NCBI GenBank assembly: GCA_020073615.1
Contig: JAIQEX010000042.1
Coordinates: forward strand, 1 to 45,260
Direction of reading: 5' to 3'
DNA: 45,260 bases
Origin: Terriglobia bacterium
Lineage (GTDB): Bacteria > Acidobacteriota > Terriglobia > Bryobacterales > Bryobacteraceae
Position 1 is the stretch's first letter, and each line of letters opens with the position of its first letter. The notes beneath the pieces were generated by a model that saw only the letters and a list, made by a program, of their open reading frames with translations, made no database searches and was not told the origin of the DNA. Position numbers and translations under genes: made by a program. Shown here piece by piece: positions 22,502 to 32,044 of this stretch.

Positions 22502-24113
22502 TGTGGACGGTGATGGCCGTCAGCGGGACCGTCTGACGGCTGGAGGGCTCGATCGTGACGGCGATGGAGAGCTTCTCGAAGGGCTTGCGGAATTCCGGGT
22601 CCTGCGGCGCGCCGGGATCGGCGTCCAGCCACGCGAAGAGGCGGTAGTCGCCGGGGGCGACATCCTGGAAAACGTAATCGCCCTTATCGTCGCTGGTGGC
22701 GATCTTCCGGCGGTCCGCGCGGGCGCCATCGGGAATCAGGGTGACGCGCACCGACGGGGCCGGCTCGCCCTCGGCGTTGAGGACTTGTCCCTCGATGCGG
22801 CCGCCATCGGTGGCGAGCACCAGGGTGATGGCACGGGCGCCGCCCGTGAGATCCACTTCGAGATTGGGCAGGACGCGGTCGCCGAGCTTGACCGACTTCA
22901 GGTACGCGCCGCGAGGCACGGGCATGACGTGAAGCTGGTAGGTTTCCGGCAGGACGTTGTGGATCGCGAACGCGCCGTCGGCATCCACGGTGGCGTTGCC
23001 GCCGCCGGGGCCCGGCTCCTGCGATTGCAGCAACACGCGGAGGTTGGTGAGCGGAGAGGGGAGCGTGCCTTCCACTTTCACCGCGCCCGGAACGTCGATG
23101 CCGGGCACGAAGTCGAGCGTGGGGACTTCGACGTCGTGGTCCACGATCTCCACGAAGTGGCGCGCATACTGCACCTGCCCCTTGGTCTCGGTGCCTCCGT
23201 GGGTGGCGGTCAACACGTAGGGGCCGGGCGGGACCCCGGCAAATTCGAAGAAGCCGTTGTACATCCGCTGGACCCAGCCTCCGCGGGACGGGGCGGCTTC
23301 CGGGGAGCGCCTCTGCAATGTCATGCCGGAGAAAGGCGTGCCGGGCGACGACTCGGGGAGCTTAACGCGAACGGAATAGACGGCCTCGCGCTGGAGCCGT
23401 ATGTCGACATTGGTCAGCTCGGCGCCGGGTTTCAGTTCGAGCGGCGCAGTCTGGGCCACGTCGCGCGCGCCGGGGTAGAAGGTAGTAGCGAAACCCAGCT
23501 CGGGAGGCGCGCCGCGTATCCGTTCATTGGGCATGTTGAAGGCCAGCATAGTGCCGGGCCCGGGCCGCACCGCGGCGCGCAGGTAGTAACTGCCGGGCGG
23601 GATGCCGTAGGCGCGGTATTCGCCACGGTCGTTGGTGGGGGCCGACCTGACGACCGACAGTTGTCTCTTTCCGGAAACATAGGAGTAGCGCAGGACCTCG
23701 ACATAGGCGGCGCGGATGGGGTCTCCCTCCTGATCGACGGTGCGGCCGGAGATGACGCCATCGGGAATCAATTGCAGGCTAACGACGGCGTGCTGTCCGG
23801 GTTCCAGGGTGACGATCATGGGGTCGGCGGCGCGGTCGGGCAGGCGGTCGGTGAAGCTGGGGTGTGAGGGGAGGGCCTGGTATTTGCCGGGCGGAACGTT
23901 TTCGATCTTGAAGCGACCGTCGGCGCCGGCCTCGGTGAGGTAGGTGTCGACGTCGGGAGGTGTCCCCGAGCGCACCGTGCCGCGCAGTGCGACGGTGGCC
24001 TTGCGGACCGGCTTGCCGTCCAGGGTGTTGGTGACGCGACCCTCGACGGTGGCGGGCTGAGCGGCCAGCGTGGCGGCGGCGGCGAGGAGAATCGGCAGGG
24101 CGCGCGAGATCAT
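22473..24113 (-). CDS. Secreted carboxypeptidase-regulatory-like protein B' (duplicated copy)
   Basis: 546 residues. Signal peptide MISRALPILLAAAATLAAQ. A row of carboxypeptidase-regulatory-like (Ig-type) beta modules follows, each around motifs such as VEGRVTN, DGKPVRKATVALRG, GRFKIENVPPGKY, VISGRTVDQEGDPI, GRIEGQVLNAEGEP and GDYVFQDVAPGDYRLFAW. Such proteins are abundant in Solibacter-like bacteria; function unknown, possibly surface adhesion or polymer binding. It is a paralogue of 25898-27517. The last nine residues (NFGDRLRNP) come from an inverted repeat and replace the PASR end of the paralogue. Start overlaps A' by 4 nt. Confidence 0.85.
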   Translation of the reverse strand: MISRALPILLAAAATLAAQPATVEGRVTNTLDGKPVRKATVALRGTVRSGTPPDVDTYLTEAGADGRFKIENVPPGKYQALPSHPSFTDRLPDRAADPMIVTLEPGQHAVVSLQLIPDGVISGRTVDQEGDPIRAAYVEVLRYSYVSGKRQLSVVRSAPTNDRGEYRAYGIPPGSYYLRAAVRPGPGTMLAFNMPNERIRGAPPELGFATTFYPGARDVAQTAPLELKPGAELTNVDIRLQREAVYSVRVKLPESSPGTPFSGMTLQRRSPEAAPSRGGWVQRMYNGFFEFAGVPPGPYVLTATHGGTETKGQVQYARHFVEIVDHDVEVPTLDFVPGIDVPGAVKVEGTLPSPLTNLRVLLQSQEPGPGGGNATVDADGAFAIHNVLPETYQLHVMPVPRGAYLKSVKLGDRVLPNLEVDLTGGARAITLVLATDGGRIEGQVLNAEGEPAPSVRVTLIPDGARADRRKIATSDDKGDYVFQDVAPGDYRLFAWLDADPGAPQDPEFRKPFEKLSIAVTIEPSSRQTVPLTAITVHNFGDRLRNP

Positions 24114-25834
24114 GGCAGCTTGCTCTTGGCCTGCTCGATCTCCTCGGTGGTGATGAGCTTCACACTCACCGTGTCGCGGCCGTTGGCGTGGACGGTCAGC
24201 GAGGCGCCCTGGTGCGCGAACAGTTTGCGGAAGTCGGGCGACTGGATGAAGTTCATATCGCCGAAGTTCTCCAGGGCCAGGACCTGGTAATCGCCGGGCG
24301 GAAGACCGCTGATGGTGGCGTTGCCGTTCGGGTCGGTAAAGCCGGTGCGGAACATGTCGCGGCGCGCCGCGAAATCGCCTTCCGGGATGGCGATCACGGG
24401 GATACGTGCGGCGGGATCGCCGCTGGCGGATCGCACCGAGACGGCGACCTGGCCGGAGTCGGAAGCGAGGGTCAGGGTGAGCGTGGCGCCGGCGATGGCG
24501 TCGATGCGTCCCGCGGAGACATCCTGGTCGCCGAGCCGGATGGACTTGAGGTAGTAGCCTTCCGCCGGTGGGGAGCTCAACTGGAGGTCGTACGCCTGGG
24601 GCACGACGTTTTCCAGCACAAAGGAGCCGTCCTCCTGAACGCCGGCGTTGGCGTACATACCGCCGTAAGGCTCGGCGGGCGACAGCATGACGCGGATGTT
24701 CTTGAAGCTTTCGGGCGGAGGTCCTTCGGCGGCGACGACGCCCTTGAGCGCAAACGACGGGCTGACGGCGACCACGACGCCATCGACATCCTGATCGGCA
24801 ACGCTCACCGTCTGGCGGCCAAAGCTCGTCTTGCCGCCCTGGTTGGATTGGATGGTGAGGCAATATGGCCCGGGGATGAGGCCGCGAAGGTCGAAGGCGC
24901 CATCCGGCTGCAACCCCGCCGATGTCTGGTAGCCCCAGCGGTCAGAGCCGGAGGCGCAAGGGAGCGCCGAGATGCCCGCGCCGTGGACGGGCTGCTGGGT
25001 CTGGGCGTCGACGGCGGTGCCGCGGATACGATAGACGCGCACTTTATGGACGCGGAAGTCGATGCCGGTGACTTCGGCGCCGGGGGTGACATCGGCGGCG
25101 GTGGCGCTGGTGACGTCGGCCGCGGCGGGGTAGAAGGTGGCGGGGAAGCCTTCGTCGGGGCGATCGCGGTGCATGCGTCCGGATGCCTGCGGACCCGCGG
25201 GACGGGCGACCGCCTGGATATAGACGTGACCGGGCTGGAGGTCGAAGATGCGATATTCGCCGTGGTCGTCGGTGGTGTCGCTTCCGCGCTGGGCCAGCCG
25301 TTTCGCGCCCTGCTGGTAATCGAACTGGAGGGCGCGCACGATCAGGCTGGGGATGGGATCGCCGTCTTCGTCGAGCACTTTGCCCGAAATCACGCCGAGC
25401 GGCGACAATTGCAGGGCAGCGCCGGTGACGTGCTGCTCTTCGGCGACGGCGAGGGGCTGTAAGGAGAACATGCTGCGGCCGCTGGGCATCTGGAAGCTAA
25501 AGCCGGGGCAGGCAGCGGTCAGCATGTAGGCGGCGTCGGGCTCTACGCTGTCGAACAAAAAGTGGCCGGCGGCATCGGTGGTGGCGACGTAGGAGTACTG
25601 GCCGCGCAGATTGCGGAGGTTGACGGTGGCCTTCTTGACGGGCGCGTGGGTTACCGAGTTGCTGACCACGCCTTCCACGGTGCCGGGTTTCTTGGGCGGG
25701 CCGGTAGGAACGGGAGGCAGGTCCATGCCGGGGAGCCGCATGCCGGGCCCGCCTCTTCCTCCGCCGCCCACGACCTGGGCAGTGAGAAGCGCCGCGGCGA
25801 GGGAGTAAGTCACCAGCAAGCTAATAAGTTTCAT
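24110..25834 (-). CDS. Secreted carboxypeptidase-regulatory-like protein A' (duplicated copy)
   Basis: 574 residues from the ATG at 25834; this start aligns with the paralogue at 29187 (a GTG at 25855 is also open). Signal peptide MKLISLLVTYSLAAALLTAQ, then a Gly/Pro-rich linker that is longer than in the paralogue. Repeated Ig-type modules: GTVEGVVSNSVTHAPVKKAT, GVISGKVLDEDGDPIP, GEYRIFDLQPGHVYIQA, YRIRGTAVDAQTQQP, DGSFVLENVVPQAYDLQL, NATISGLPPGDYQVLA. No enzymatic motif is seen. It is coupled to B' by an ATGA overlap. Confidence 0.85.
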   Translation of the reverse strand: MKLISLLVTYSLAAALLTAQVVGGGGRGGPGMRLPGMDLPPVPTGPPKKPGTVEGVVSNSVTHAPVKKATVNLRNLRGQYSYVATTDAAGHFLFDSVEPDAAYMLTAACPGFSFQMPSGRSMFSLQPLAVAEEQHVTGAALQLSPLGVISGKVLDEDGDPIPSLIVRALQFDYQQGAKRLAQRGSDTTDDHGEYRIFDLQPGHVYIQAVARPAGPQASGRMHRDRPDEGFPATFYPAAADVTSATAADVTPGAEVTGIDFRVHKVRVYRIRGTAVDAQTQQPVHGAGISALPCASGSDRWGYQTSAGLQPDGAFDLRGLIPGPYCLTIQSNQGGKTSFGRQTVSVADQDVDGVVVAVSPSFALKGVVAAEGPPPESFKNIRVMLSPAEPYGGMYANAGVQEDGSFVLENVVPQAYDLQLSSPPAEGYYLKSIRLGDQDVSAGRIDAIAGATLTLTLASDSGQVAVSVRSASGDPAARIPVIAIPEGDFAARRDMFRTGFTDPNGNATISGLPPGDYQVLALENFGDMNFIQSPDFRKLFAHQGASLTVHANGRDTVSVKLITTEEIEQAKSKLP

Positions 25835-25897
25835 CGCGGGTGAAGGTTCGTTCACCAGGATACAGCAACACAGGGTTGCCGTGGAAGCATCGAAGTA

Positions 25898-27517
25898 CTA
25901 CCGGCTTGCGGGCTTGACGGTGATGGTGTTCAGAGGCACAGTGTGGCGGCTGGAGGGCTCGACCGTGACGGCGACGGAAAGCTTCTCGAAGGGCTTGCGG
26001 AATTCCGCGTCCAACGGGGCGCCGGCCTCGGCGTTCTGCCAGGCGAAGAGGCGATAGCCGCCGGGCGCGATTTCCTGAAACAGGTACTCGCCCTCATCGC
26101 CGGTGGTGGCGGTTTTCAGGCGGTCGGGGCGGCCGCGGTGGGCGCCGTCGGGCACCAGAGTGATGGTTACAGATGCGGCCGGTTGACCTTCGGCGTTGCG
26201 GACTTGCCCCTCGATGCGGCCGCCGTCGGTGGCGAGCAGAATGGTGATGGCGCGGGCGCCGCCGGTGAGATCCACTTCGAGATCGGGCAGGACGCGGTCG
26301 CCGAGCTTGACCGCCTTGAGATACGCGCCGCGGGGCACGGGTGCGACGTGGAGCTGGCAGGGCTCGGGCAGCGCGTAGTGGATTACGAACGCGCCATCGG
26401 CATCCACGAAAGCGTTGCCTCCGTCGGGGCCCGGCTCCCGCGGTAGCAGGATCACGCGCATGTTCTGGAGCGGGGAGGAAAGGGCGCCCTCCACTTTCAC
26501 CGTGCCCGCGACCTCGATGGTGGATACGAAATCCAGAGCGGGAACCTCGACGTCGTGGTCCGTCACCTCTACGAACTGGCGCGCAAACTGCACCGGTCCC
26601 TTGCCGACGGCGCCGGCCAGCGCCGCGGTCAGCACAAAGGAACCGGGAGGGACGCCGTCGAATTCGAAAGCACCGTTCCGCATAGTCTGGGAATAGCCGC
26701 CAAACGGATCGGAATCCGGAGGCCGCCTCAGCAGGGTGATGTTGGGGTAACGCGAGGAGCCGTCGAGCGGCTCGGGAAGTTTGACGCGGACGGAGTAGAC
26801 CATCTCGCGCAGGAGCCGTATGTCGACGTTGGTCAGCTCCGCGCCGGGCTTGAGCTCGAGCGGCGCCGTCTGCGCGGCCTCGCGGGCGTCGGGGTAGAAC
26901 GTGGCCGCGAAACTCCGGGCAGGCTGCGTGCGGCGTGGGCGCTCGTTGTTCATCACTATGCCCCCAGCGGGAGGCGCCGAGGCCCGCAAGTAGTAACTGC
27001 CTGGGGGGAGGCCGTAGGCGCGGTATTCGCCGCGGTCGTTGGTGACGGCCGACCTGACTCCCGACAGTTGTCTCCTTCCGTATAAATAGGAGTAGTGCAG
27101 GACCTCGACGCCGGCATTGCGGAGTGGATCTCCGTCCTGATCGACTACCCTGCCGGAGATGACGCCATCGGGAACCAACTGCAGCGCGAGGACGGCGTGC
27201 TGCCCGGGTTCCAGAGTCAGTAGCGTGGGACCGGCCAGGGGTTCGGGGAGACCGGCGGTGAAGCCGCTGTGCGAGGGCATGACCTGGTATTTGCCGGGAG
27301 GGAGGTAGACCTGGAAACGGCCAGTGGAGCCGGTCTCGGTGACATAGCTGTCGACATTGGGAGGGGTCCCCGAGCGCACTGTGCCGCGCAGCATGACGGT
27401 GGCCTCGCGAACCGGCTTGCCGTCCACGGTATTAGTGACCCGCCCTTCAACGGTGGCGGGCTGAGCGGCGAGCGCACCGGCAGCCGCAAGCAGCATCGAA
27501 ACGGCGCGCACGATCAT
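25898..27517 (-). CDS. Secreted carboxypeptidase-regulatory-like protein B
   Basis: 539 residues. Signal peptide (MIVRAVSMLLAAAGALAAQ), then Ig-type modules in the same order as the paralogue at 22473-24113 and largely the same residues (VEGRVTNTVDGKPVREATVM, GVISGRVVDQDGDPL, GAYLKAVKLGDRVLPDLEVD, GRIEGQVRNAEGQP). It ends ITVKPASR, which appears to be the ancestral C-terminus. Coupled to A by a 4-nt overlap. Function unknown. Confidence 0.85.
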   Translation of the reverse strand: MIVRAVSMLLAAAGALAAQPATVEGRVTNTVDGKPVREATVMLRGTVRSGTPPNVDSYVTETGSTGRFQVYLPPGKYQVMPSHSGFTAGLPEPLAGPTLLTLEPGQHAVLALQLVPDGVISGRVVDQDGDPLRNAGVEVLHYSYLYGRRQLSGVRSAVTNDRGEYRAYGLPPGSYYLRASAPPAGGIVMNNERPRRTQPARSFAATFYPDAREAAQTAPLELKPGAELTNVDIRLLREMVYSVRVKLPEPLDGSSRYPNITLLRRPPDSDPFGGYSQTMRNGAFEFDGVPPGSFVLTAALAGAVGKGPVQFARQFVEVTDHDVEVPALDFVSTIEVAGTVKVEGALSSPLQNMRVILLPREPGPDGGNAFVDADGAFVIHYALPEPCQLHVAPVPRGAYLKAVKLGDRVLPDLEVDLTGGARAITILLATDGGRIEGQVRNAEGQPAASVTITLVPDGAHRGRPDRLKTATTGDEGEYLFQEIAPGGYRLFAWQNAEAGAPLDAEFRKPFEKLSVAVTVEPSSRHTVPLNTITVKPASR

Positions 27518-29187
27518 GGCAGCTTGTTCCAGACCTGCTCGATTTCGTCCGCCGAAATGAGCTTGACGCTCGCCGTTTCGCGGCCGTTGGGGTGGACGGT
27601 GAGGAAGGCTCCCCGGCTCGCAAACGGTTTGCGGAAATCGGCGGACTGGAAAATGTTGGCAAGGTTCATCTCGGACGTTTCCATGGCGAAGACCGTGTAT
27701 TCGCCCGGCGGAAGAGCGGGCAGATAGGCGTCTCCGCGGCCATTCGTGAGGCTGGTTCGGAGCATGTCGCGGCGGAAAGCGAAGGCATCTCCCGGGACGG
27801 CAAGCACCAGGCTGTTGACCGGGGGATCTCCGCCATCGGATTGCACCGAAACCGTGGCCTGGCCGGAGTCGGAAGCGAGAGTGAGCGCCAGCGTCCCGCT
27901 GGGGGAGGTCATATCGATGCGCCCCGCGGACGCATCCTGGTCACCGAATCGGATGGACTTCAGATACCAGGCGCCACCCACCGGGGAGCCCAGCTGGAGA
28001 TCATAGACCTGCGGCACGACATGTTCAAACACGAAGGAGCCGTCCTCCTGGACAGCCGCATTAGGGACCGTGCTCCCGGCAGGCTCTGTGGGATACAGCC
28101 AGACGCGGAGGTTTCTCAGGCTGTCGGGCGGAGAGCCTTCCATTGTCACTACACCCTTGACCTCAAATGACGGGGAGACTGTGAGGACCACGCCATCGAC
28201 ATCCCGATCGGCCACGTTCACCGTCTGCCGGCCACGCGACATTCCTGCCTGGGTGGAATTGACAACGATGCAATACTGCCCGGGGGTGAAGCCGGCGAGG
28301 TCGAACGTTCCATCCGGCCGCAAATCAGCCGATGATTGAAAGCCGTAGATGACGGGAATGGAGGAGCAGGGGAGCGCCGAGATTCCCACGCCATGGAAGG
28401 CCTGCTGGGTCTGCGTGTCGACTGCCTTGCCGCGGACATGATAGAGGCGCACCTTGTGGAGGTGGAAGTCGATGTTTGTGATTTCGGCGCCGGGCGCCAC
28501 ACCGGTGGCCGCAGCGCCAGCAATGCCGGTCGAGGCGGGATAGAACGCAGAGGCATATCCCGCCTCAGGGCGATCGCGGTGAATCCGTTCCGGCCCAGGA
28601 TAGGACAGGGGGGACGCGATGGCCTGGATATAGAAACGTCCGGGCTGGAGGTCGAAGATGCGAAACTCGCCGTGGTCGTCGGTGGTGGCGCTTCCGCGCG
28701 GGCTCAGCCGCCTGGCCCCCTGCTGATAGTCGAACTGCAAGGCGCGAACGATTGTCTCCGGAATGGGATTGCCATTGTCGTCGAGCACTTTGCCGGAAAT
28801 CACGCCGAGCGGCGACAAGGGCACGGCAACGCCGGTGACGTGCTGCTCTTCAGCGACGCTGATGGGAGAGGAGAAGATGTTGCGCCGGCCGGACATCGGG
28901 AAGGCGAAGCCCGGGCAGGACGCGGTAATCAGGTAGGCGGCGGGCGCGACGTTGTCGAACAGGAAGCGGCCGGCGGCATCGCTGGTGGCGGTGTAGGAGT
29001 ACCCGCCGGGCAGGTTGTGCAGAGTGACCGTGGCCTTCTTGATGGGCGCCTGCGTGGCCGAGTTAACGACTACGCCCGCCACCGTGCCGGGCTTCCTGGG
29101 TGGGCCCGCTCCTCCTCCGCCCACGACCTGGGCAGTGAGGACCGCGGCGGCGAGGGAGTAAGTCACCAGCAAGCTAGTAAGTTTCAT
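27514..29187 (-). CDS. Secreted carboxypeptidase-regulatory-like protein A
   Basis: 557 residues. Signal peptide MKLTSLLVTYSLAAAVLTAQ, short Gly-rich linker, then the same module series as 24110-25834 (GTVAGVVVNSATQAPIKKAT, GVISGKVLDDNGNPIP, GEFRIFDLQPGRFYIQA, DGSFVFEHVVPQVYDLQL). A TATCCT within ACCAGGATACAGCA (29207-29220, minus) may be its -10; the same 14 bases precede A'. It lies 56 nt downstream of the PBP gene. Function unknown; export and Ig-type modules suggest a surface role. Confidence 0.85.
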   Translation of the reverse strand: MKLTSLLVTYSLAAAVLTAQVVGGGGAGPPRKPGTVAGVVVNSATQAPIKKATVTLHNLPGGYSYTATSDAAGRFLFDNVAPAAYLITASCPGFAFPMSGRRNIFSSPISVAEEQHVTGVAVPLSPLGVISGKVLDDNGNPIPETIVRALQFDYQQGARRLSPRGSATTDDHGEFRIFDLQPGRFYIQAIASPLSYPGPERIHRDRPEAGYASAFYPASTGIAGAAATGVAPGAEITNIDFHLHKVRLYHVRGKAVDTQTQQAFHGVGISALPCSSIPVIYGFQSSADLRPDGTFDLAGFTPGQYCIVVNSTQAGMSRGRQTVNVADRDVDGVVLTVSPSFEVKGVVTMEGSPPDSLRNLRVWLYPTEPAGSTVPNAAVQEDGSFVFEHVVPQVYDLQLGSPVGGAWYLKSIRFGDQDASAGRIDMTSPSGTLALTLASDSGQATVSVQSDGGDPPVNSLVLAVPGDAFAFRRDMLRTSLTNGRGDAYLPALPPGEYTVFAMETSEMNLANIFQSADFRKPFASRGAFLTVHPNGRETASVKLISADEIEQVWNKLP

Positions 29188-29243
29188 GGGAGGCGCCGGT
29201 CCGACAACCAGGATACAGCAGGCAAGCTACCCGCGCCAGCCAG

Positions 29244-31409
29244 TCAGCGGTGCTTGATGGCCGCTCCGGCAGTGGGCTCCGCCAGGCGGTCGGCGATGCC
29301 GTAGGCGCCCGCGGAGTGCATCTCGCAGCGCACCACCGGCTCGCTGCCCTCGATGAAGACTTCGGAGCGGACGTTGGGGCAGGCGCTGCCGGCAAGCTGG
29401 CCGCTATCGGCGCAGATCTCCTCGGAAACGATGCCGCGCGGCGCGGAGAACGGTTTGGCGTCGCGGTACTGGCGAAAGCGCGCGGCGCGCTTCATGAATT
29501 CCGTCCAGATGGGCAGGGCGGAATGCGCGCCCTCCAGGCCCAGCTCGCGATTGTCGTCGAAGCCCACCCAGACCACGCACAACAGCTCGCTGGTGAATCC
29601 GGCGAACCAGCCGTCGCGCGAGGTGCCGGTCTTGCCAGCGGCCGGCTGCGTGAATCCCCGCGCGCGGACGCCGGCCCCGGTGCCGCTGCGCAGCACCTCC
29701 TCCAGCATGTTCACCATGAGGTAAGTGACGCGCGGATCGAGAACCGCACGCGCCGCGATGCGGTGCTGGTAGAGCACGCCGCCGTCCTTGGCGCGGACCT
29801 GCGAGATGGTGGTGGGCGCTACGTAGGTGCCGTGGTTGGCAAACACGGTATACGCCCCCGCAATTTCGAGCGGGGTAGTTTCGTAGGCGCCCAGGGCCAC
29901 GGCTGGCGTGGGCTTGATGTCGCTGTTCAACCCGGCGCGGCGCGCCATGGCCACCACGTTGCCGTATCCCACCTGCTCGGCCAGGCTCACCGCGGCGTTG
30001 TTGAGGGAATGCGCCAGCGCGGTGCGCAGCGAGACTTCGCCCCTATAGTCCTGGTGGAAATTGCCCGGGCGGTACACCTGGTTGGCGAAGCGGAAGACGG
30101 TGGGCGAATCGTCCAGCATGGTGGCGGGGGTGAAAATCTGCTGGCCGCCTTCGACCGCGGTATCCATGGCGGCGGCGTAGACGAAGGGCTTGAACGCCGA
30201 GCCGGGCTGGCGCATGGCTAGGGCGCGGTTCAACTGGCTGGCGTTATAGTTGCGGCCGCCGGTGAGCGCCTTGATCTCCCCGGTGTGCGGATCGAGGGCG
30301 ATGAGCGCCACCTGCGGCTGGCCGTCGGGGATGGCTTCGCGGCCCTTGCGCCGCTGGCGCAGCTCCCGATCGACCAGCGGCATCCCTATGCGGACGGCCT
30401 CTTCGGCGGCGCGCTGCAGGTCGAGATCGAGCGTGGTGTAGATGTAGCGCGTCTGTTTCTCGTGGTCGTCGAGCTGGGCGTGCAGCTCGTCGTTCATGAG
30501 ATCGACGAAGTACTGGCCGCCGGGGCCCTCGGTCTGCTCGACGGCCAGTCCCAACGGCGCCGCCAACGCCTGCTGGTACTCAGAGGCATTCAGGTAGCCG
30601 TTCTGCCGCATGAGCGCGAGCACCACATTGCGGCGTTCGCGGGCGCGCTCGGAATGGCGGTAGGGGTTGTAGAAACTGGGGCGCTGCACCATGCCGGCCA
30701 GCAGCGCGGCATCGGCGTTGGAGAGCTGCGCCAGCTCCTTCCCCAAGTAGACGCGCGCACCCTCGCCGAAGCCGTTGATGCTGAAGGTGCCGTGGCGTCC
30801 CAGGTAGACCTGGTTGGCGTAATCCTCGAAGATCTGCTGCTTGGTGAGCTTGTCTTCGAGGTGCGTGGCGATCAGAAACTCCTGGAGCTTGCGCTTCCAG
30901 GACTTGTCGTTATCCAGCCAGAGGCCGCGGGCAAGCTGCATGCTGAGCGTGGAAGCGCCCTGCTCCTTGCGGCCGTCCTTGACGTCCACGTAGGCGGCTT
31001 TGACGATGCGCAAGAGATCGAAACCGGAGTGCTGGAAGAAATGCTTGTCCTCGGCGGAGATGACGGCGTGAACCAGGTCCGGGGGGATGCCGGAGAAGCG
31101 CACCAGGAGGCGCTTTTCGCGGCGCTCGGAAACATTGGTGAGGAACGCCGGCTCGAGCGTGAGGGTATCGCCCACGGCCACCTGGCGCGGCGCGGCGAAA
31201 ATGTCGATGGTATCGGAGAAGGCGCCCGCGGCGAGGCGCCGGTCGATGATGCGGGCGAAGCGCACGTAGCGGTAGCCGAAGACGGCCAGAAGCACCAGGA
31301 ATGCGGCGCCGAGGATAGAGGCCGCGATGTGCACGCGGTGGCGCTCGAAGAACCTGGCCAAGCCCGGCTTTTTGCCCTGTGTCTCACGCGTTTGCGGCAT
31401 CTCCGTCAA
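29244..31409 (-). CDS. Bifunctional penicillin-binding protein (class A, PBP1 type)
   Basis: 721 residues. One N-terminal membrane helix (about 27-50), then a glycosyltransferase-51 domain with Glu120 in SAEDKHFFQH, the QGASTLSMQLARGL motif and RKLQEFLIATHLE. The transpeptidase domain has Ser404-x-x-Lys407 (GSAFK), Ser468-Leu-Asn (SLN) and Lys593-Thr-Gly. It polymerises and cross-links peptidoglycan in the periplasm. The N-terminal UB2H-like stretch (about 60-105) suggests the PBP1b subgroup. The start is taken as TTG 31409, with AGGGA seven nt upstream; the ATG at 31400 is the alternative. Confidence 0.93.
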   Translation of the reverse strand: MTEMPQTRETQGKKPGLARFFERHRVHIAASILGAAFLVLLAVFGYRYVRFARIIDRRLAAGAFSDTIDIFAAPRQVAVGDTLTLEPAFLTNVSERREKRLLVRFSGIPPDLVHAVISAEDKHFFQHSGFDLLRIVKAAYVDVKDGRKEQGASTLSMQLARGLWLDNDKSWKRKLQEFLIATHLEDKLTKQQIFEDYANQVYLGRHGTFSINGFGEGARVYLGKELAQLSNADAALLAGMVQRPSFYNPYRHSERARERRNVVLALMRQNGYLNASEYQQALAAPLGLAVEQTEGPGGQYFVDLMNDELHAQLDDHEKQTRYIYTTLDLDLQRAAEEAVRIGMPLVDRELRQRRKGREAIPDGQPQVALIALDPHTGEIKALTGGRNYNASQLNRALAMRQPGSAFKPFVYAAAMDTAVEGGQQIFTPATMLDDSPTVFRFANQVYRPGNFHQDYRGEVSLRTALAHSLNNAAVSLAEQVGYGNVVAMARRAGLNSDIKPTPAVALGAYETTPLEIAGAYTVFANHGTYVAPTTISQVRAKDGGVLYQHRIAARAVLDPRVTYLMVNMLEEVLRSGTGAGVRARGFTQPAAGKTGTSRDGWFAGFTSELLCVVWVGFDDNRELGLEGAHSALPIWTEFMKRAARFRQYRDAKPFSAPRGIVSEEICADSGQLAGSACPNVRSEVFIEGSEPVVRCEMHSAGAYGIADRLAEPTAGAAIKHR

Positions 31410-31612
31410 GGACTGGTCCCTGAGGGGACGAGAGCACGTACGCTGCCATACTTCAGCAAAAAGCCTTACTGGCTAAACACTTGCATGCAAAGGAAAGACT
31501 TGTAAACGGGAGCGGTTGAAATACGGCAGAATCTACCCGATCATGCCTGTGGGATGGATGAGGGGAGGACCGTAATTACCGGCGGCCGGTGTGCGACCCT
31601 GGGAGCGTGCGG

Positions 31613-31804
31613 CTACGCGACCTTCTGGACTTTGCCCGAGCGGATGCACGAGGTGCAGACCCGCATGCGGCGGCCGGCGCCGTTCACCAGCGCGCGCACC
31701 GACTGGAGGTTCAGATTCCAGCGCCGCTTGGTGACATTGTGCGCGTGACTGATGCGGTTGCCGAACTGCGGCCCGCGGCCGCAGATTTCGCAAATTTGTG
31801 CCAT
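31613..31804 (-). CDS. rpmB: 50S ribosomal protein L28
   Basis: 63 residues, usual bacterial length. It keeps the zinc-binding pairs (CEIC near the start, CTSC near residues 50-53), with ISHAHNVTKRRWNLNLQ between. It is a large-subunit assembly protein. Leader about 28 nt with AGGGAG upstream of the ATG. Confidence 0.95.
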   Translation of the reverse strand: MAQICEICGRGPQFGNRISHAHNVTKRRWNLNLQSVRALVNGAGRRMRVCTSCIRSGKVQKVA

Positions 31805-31838
31805 AAGACAGTGATCTCCCTGCTTGATTCGAAGTCCG

Positions 31839-31867
31839 ATTATAGCAAAACCGCCGCGGCCCTATGA
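31839..31867 (-). promoter_or_regulatory. rpmB promoter
   Basis: TTCATA (31867-31862), 17 nt, perfect TATAAT (31844-31839). The -35 box overlaps the start codon of the divergent gene at 31864. Confidence 0.6.
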
Positions 31868-32043
31868 AGCGGAACTTCTGGCAATCCCTGATCGCCGTGC
31901 TGGCGGGCAACGCGATCTATTTCGGCGTGGAGCGATTCCTTCCGCCGCGGGCGCAGCACCAGGCGTATCACATCGACTGGGGGCTGGCGGTGGATTTCTG
32001 GATCTGCCTGGTGTGCTACGGGCTGCTGCGGCTGGTGCGGTAA
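31864..32043 (+). CDS. Small membrane protein, unknown
   Basis: 59 residues (starts MKRNFWQSLIAVLAGNAIYF, ends LLRLVR). Two hydrophobic segments (about 6-22 and 38-57) joined by a polar loop (PPRAQHQAYHID). It begins 59 nt from the divergent rpmB start and ends 1 nt before the convergent TPR gene, filling the gap exactly. No Shine-Dalgarno site is obvious, so expression is less certain than the reading frame. Confidence 0.55.
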   Translation: MKRNFWQSLIAVLAGNAIYFGVERFLPPRAQHQAYHIDWGLAVDFWICLVCYGLLRLVR

Positions 32044-32044
32044 G

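Larger units (their letters stand above)
22473..29220 (-). repeat. Tandem duplication of a two-gene secreted-protein unit
   Basis: Two head-to-tail units: A-B (29220-25898) and A'-B' (25867-22473), offset about 3.35 kb. Gene order, 4-nt overlaps, signal peptides, module order and the 14 upstream bases are all shared. Protein identity looks high but clearly diverged, with different linker lengths and a replaced B' tail, so the event is not recent. Confidence 0.8.
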
